A stretch of 64,000 bases of DNA from Henckelia pumila (taxonomy: Eukaryota > Streptophyta > Magnoliopsida > Lamiales > Gesneriaceae). The position numbers and the translations under genes were made by a program. The stretch is from contig NC_133123.1 in assembly GCF_033568475.1 (NCBI RefSeq), positions 25,406,622 to 25,470,621 of the forward strand, given 5' to 3'. Positions 60,148 through 64,000 of the stretch are shown here, piece after piece (the first letter of the stretch is position 1; every line of letters starts with the position of its first letter). The notes under the pieces are model-generated. The model had not been told where the DNA came from. It was given only the letters and a program-made list of their open reading frames with translations, and did not search any database.

Positions 60148-60598
60148 CTAGCATAATCGCACACGCGTTGCGTGTGTATAAAATCATACAATATATTTAA
60201 TATTGTATGTTATATATAAATATTATTTTTTCAATAATATTTAAATTTTTAACATTTATAAAATAATATAAAAATAAATTTAAATTTTTTTCTATCAATT
60301 TATCTTATCTACAATGTTTAGTTGAGAAAAATATGAAATTTTGAAATATCAAAATTTCAAAAAAAAAAAAACAAATACAAATAAAATTGTAATATTTATA
60401 TTACATAAGGGCAATTTTGGTATCAATTTATCTTATCTACAATGTTTAATTGAGAAAAATATGAAAATTTGAAATATCAAAATTTCAAAAAAAAAAATAA
60501 AATAAAAATAAAATTGTAATATTTATATTAAATAAGGGCAATTTTGGCAATTTAAAAGATGGTGTCTAAGGAGGAGATTTTTTATATATAGGGAGAGA
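60148..60598 (-). mobile_element. Short non-autonomous Helitron
   Basis: Read on the minus strand it starts TCTCTCCCTATATATAAAAA at 60598 and ends with a hairpin (CACACGC-AAC-GCGTGTG, 60160-60176), eight bases, then CTAG at 60148, followed by T. The base before the start is A. TC start, 3' hairpin, CTRR end and A|T target together define a Helitron. There are no inverted repeats and no target duplication, as expected. At 451 bp it has no Rep/helicase gene. It contains a 128-bp tandem duplication. Confidence 0.87.
60293..60547. repeat. 128-bp tandem duplication inside the Helitron
   Basis: Units 60293-60420 and 60421-60547 both begin TATCAATTTATCTTATCTAC and end GGGCAATTTTGG. They differ at few positions, mainly in the A-rich run. 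Confidence 0.92.
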
Positions 60599-61189
60599 TA
60601 AATAGAGGAATAAATATATGGATATGGAAGAAAATCATTATATCCACATTATATATATTTCAAAATGCATAGTTATGAGTTCGTGAATAAAATAATTAAT
60701 AAATATTTGCTGAACATGTAATCAAATGTTTATTTAAGGTAATTTCAAAGTAAATAAATCAACTAGTTGAGTATGTAGTAAAACTAGTAATATATAGTAT
60801 TGAGAACTGGGCCGGATTCCTATTTCTTTTAGCAACCAAAGGCAATTTTTACATTACTGTGAAAACTATTCTATATACAATTATATTCTAAATTAATACA
60901 TTAAATTTTATTTTATTTTTGAAATGATTAAAATTTTAATTTTAAGGTAGCCATACACTATATTCAGATAGCTAAATAATAAAAAAATTCGAACGACATG
61001 ATTAGAGTTGAAATATCACATTACCAACACACAAAAGGCCTGACCATGGTTCTTGTTCCCATGAGAGGTAAAGATAAAATCAGAATCAAAATATTTAGAT
61101 AAAATTCTTGTCTCGATTCCAATTTGGATTATTTGAACTAAAATGTATTATTTTAAATTTAAAGACATAATGAAAAATAACATTTCAAT

Positions 61190-64000
61190 ACATTTGTTAT
61201 GGAGCAAATATTAACGGGTCAAGTTGGTCGAACAATTTAAGTATATTATTGGATCTGAATTTTTTGAGGATTTAGTGGATAGATTTTTAATCTGACAAAG
61301 GAATATTTGTTTGTTACAACATCATACCAAATTGTATTGCATTTTTTACTATTTCATTGGTCCTATCATTCTATAAATAAGAAGTCGGTGATTGTATTTT
61401 GTAAGCTAGCATATTGGATTCATGAATACAATTATCTTTTCATTATTTTTGGTTTTCTAACTTGGTATCATAGAGTCATGGCGGAAGCCATTTTCACCCC
61501 TCCCTCTCGATCCAACCCTTCTCAGATAAGCATTTCTGATGACTTCAGCATTTTGATTATTAATCCTGCCAACCAGATTAATTCCGTCAAACTAAGTGAC
61601 GATACTTTTCTTCTACGACATATTCAGGTTTTAGCCAGGATTCGTGGTTTGGGTCTCAATCTTTTCATTCTAGATAACCCACTCATCCCTCCCAAAGCTC
61701 TCACAGATGACAAGGGCGCAGAAACACTCAATCCTAAATTTATTTCTTGGTTCCTCCAAGACCAGTTCTTGTTCTTCTTTCTCTTGGCTTCTATGACTGA
61801 AGGAGTCCACGGACAAATGATTGGGTGTCTCACGTCGACTCTGATTTGGTCTCGAGTCTCAAGTTTATTTGCTTCCCGTTCAAAAGCCAAGGTTATGCAA
61901 CATAAATTACAACTTCAAATTTGAAAGAAAGGCGGATCTATGAAGGATTATTTGAGCAAGATGAAGAATATTATTGATACTCTTGCTACTTTTGGTCATC
62001 CTCTTTTTGACGATGATCGAATTTTTCATGTTCTTGGGGGACTTGGGCTTGAATATGATTCTGTTGTTGTTCGCATTACTTCTAGAGTTGATTCTCTTCA
62101 TTTATTTGATGTTGATGCTCTATTATCGCACATGAAGGCAGAACTGATTCTTATACCAGCCCTATTGATTCTTCTCGCCTTCTGTTATTGCAACTACATT
62201 TCAGCAGTCATCCAAGTCATTTTCTCAACCCCTAAATTTTGGTTCTCCTTCTCAAGGATGGGGTCGTGGACGTAAATTTCGTGGAGGTCGTCATGGTTGG
62301 CATACTAACTCAGGACGTCCCGTATGTCAAGTATATGGTATTACAGGTCATATTGTAGAAAAAGTGTTATTTTTGATTTGATGTCGATTTTGTTCTTTTT
62401 CAACGCTTACCTGGACACTATTCTTCTTCAACTCAGCGCTCATTTTCCTCTCCATCACTGTCCCCTGTTGTTGCGATTGCTTCTTCACAAGCTGAACCAC
62501 CTATTGAAGAATGGTGGTATCCTGATTCATTGGCTTCTCAGCATGTCACATCTGGTTTAGGCAATGTCTCCTTTGTCTCAGATTATTCTGGAAATGTAAA
62601 GTTCACATGGAAAATGGTGAAGGTTTGTCTATCTCTCATATAGGGCACTCGAATTTTTGCTCATCTCGGTCATTTTTTTTTAGAAATCTTTTACACGTTC
62701 CTCAAATAACCAAAAATCTCATTAGTGTGAGTAAGTTTGCTTCTGATAATAATGTGTTTTTTTGAATTTCATTCTAATTTTTATCTTGTGAAGGACCTAG
62801 TTACTCGAACAATTCTTCTTCAAGGAAGTTTACATGATGGTCTTTATAAGTTTCATCTCAGCAAGCCCTTTTCTACTTTGGATGGTCCAGCTGTGTGCCT
62901 CCATGCTAGTTCTTCTGTCTCTCATGAACCACAGACAATGTGGGAGGCCCAACAAAATCAAGATTGGGTTAAGGCAATGAATTCAGAATATGAAGCATTG
63001 ATGAAAAATCATACATGGTAATTGGTTCTTTTACTTTCTGATATGCTTATTGTTGGTTGTAAATGAGTTTATGAAATCAAAATGAATCATGATGGGACTG
63101 TTGCTCTTTACAAAGCGAGACTTGTGGCTAAAGACTCACAAACACCAGGCTTAGATTATTCTGAAACCTTTAGTCCAGTTGTCAAACCAACAACAATTCG
63201 CATAGTGCTCACTATTGTTGTTTCCAGATGTTTGTTTGTTAAGAAACTTGATTTTAACAATGTCTTTTTGCATGGATCTCTCACAGAAAATGTGTATATG
63301 CGACAACCTCCGGGGTATGAAATTCAATCTGGTTCAACACCTCTTGTTTTTAAATTGCATAAAGCAATTTATGGGCTCAAACAAGCTCATAGAGCATGGT
63401 TCGATAAGCTACGAAGTGCTCTTCATCTCCTAAGATTTGTGAATTCAAGGGCTATTCTTCTTTATTTCTTCAATATGATTCGAAGTTTATTATCTATATT
63501 CTTGTATATGTTGATGACATTGTCATCATAGGTAGTGATCAAGAATGAGTTAAAAAGATCATTTGGCATCTTAACAAGCAATTTTCTTTGAAGATCAAGA
63601 ATCTTGGTGATTTATCATATTTCTTGGGCATTGAAGTTGTCAAGACTTCATTATTTCCTTCTCAGGCAAAGTAAGTATACTAAGGACTTGCTGTTGAAAG
63701 CAAAAATGAATATTGCTAATGCTTTACCAACTCTAATGTCTACTGGTGTTAAGTTGTCCTCTAAAGATGGTGATCCTTTTGATGATGTCACGCTGTATAG
63801 AAGAACTTTAGGAGCATTGAAATATCTTACAATCACAAGACCAGATATTGCATACAATGTCAATCGAGTATGCCAATTTATGCAAACTTCTCTCTCAACT
63901 CATTGGAAAGCCGTAAAACGCATACTTCGATATCTCACTGGCACACTGGACTATGGAATTTGTCTAAGTGCCTCCTCACATCTCTCTCTTCATGTTTATT
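61190..64000 (+). mobile_element. Broken Copia-type (Ty1/Pseudoviridae) LTR retrotransposon relic
   Basis: A fossil of the Ty1/Copia superfamily, running off the right edge of the window. An LTR-like part appears to end near 61460, followed by a primer-binding-site-like TTGGTATCATAGAG (61462-61475; the usual plant form is TGGTATCAGAGC). Next come gag-like remains (61480-62270), then pol remains, with reverse transcriptase recognisable from about 63080 ([20 protein letters not shown] and [13 protein letters not shown]) and the segment leading to RNase H at the right edge (TRPDIAYNVNRVCQF). It is clearly broken in several places, and parts of pol are missing or not recognisable. Since the second LTR lies outside the window, age cannot be measured; the decay suggests an old copy. 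Confidence 0.85.

Larger units (their letters stand above)
59018..61190. other. Intergenic region with SINE-like and Helitron elements
   Basis: 3' flank of the receptor gene, then the SINE-like element (59800-60090), the Helitron (60148-60598) and AT-rich DNA. No gene. Confidence 0.55.

Noticed and set aside
1-64000. CRISPR array, prophage, biosynthetic operon or other compact gene system
   Set aside because: Spliced plant genes of unrelated function, no regularly spaced repeats, no operon-like spacing.

Overview
This window is nuclear DNA of a flowering plant, almost certainly a eudicot. The intergenic DNA is very AT-rich and full of small DNA transposons. The genes have GT-AG introns, and every recognisable protein belongs to a plant family (LOB-domain factor, PMT methyltransferase, PNGase A, SYN1/REC8 cohesin, MRH1-type receptor-like kinase). 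Some repeat types resemble those common in asterids such as Lamiales, but I cannot fix the species. I see no bacterial, organellar or rRNA segment, no tRNA gene I can support, and no CRISPR array.

Layout, left to right. 1-2.9 kb: AT-rich intergenic DNA. 2.9-3.8 kb (-): an LBD12-like transcription factor with two exons. 3.9-13.5 kb: a long gene desert with (TA)n tracts, two Stowaway-type MITEs (one carrying a Tourist-type MITE) and a CGGTAT-rich repeat. 13.5-16.1 kb: a decayed 2.2-kb hAT transposon, with one non-autonomous hAT element inside it and another just beyond its right end. 16.8-21.1 kb (+): a histidine-acid-phosphatase gene (multiple inositol polyphosphate phosphatase) with 11 exons. 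23.1-26.1 kb (-): an APY7-type apyrase. 28.0-31.7 kb (+): a PMT-type Golgi methyltransferase with 8 exons, head-to-head with the apyrase. 35.5-37.3 kb (-): an intronless PNGase A. 40.9-47.7 kb (+): meiotic cohesin REC8/SYN1 with 20 exons. 54.1-59.0 kb (+): an MRH1/MDIS-type leucine-rich-repeat receptor-like pseudokinase with 9 exons. 59.8-60.6 kb: a SINE-like element and a short Helitron. From about 61.2 kb to the window end: a broken Copia-type LTR retrotransposon relic.

The genes do not form a pathway or cluster; this is ordinary plant gene order. Three of the proteins act in the secretory system (inositol phosphate phosphatase, PMT methyltransferase, PNGase A), and the apyrase is a membrane protein. 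I found no convincing undescribed biological system. The most informative signals are nested transposon insertions whose ends and target-site duplications can be read directly, a C-terminal NDEL ER-retention-like tail on the phosphatase, the degenerate kinase motifs of the receptor, and a near-perfect foldback at 50.3 kb. Exon models were built by eye from splice sites and reading phase; they are self-consistent but not checked against transcripts.
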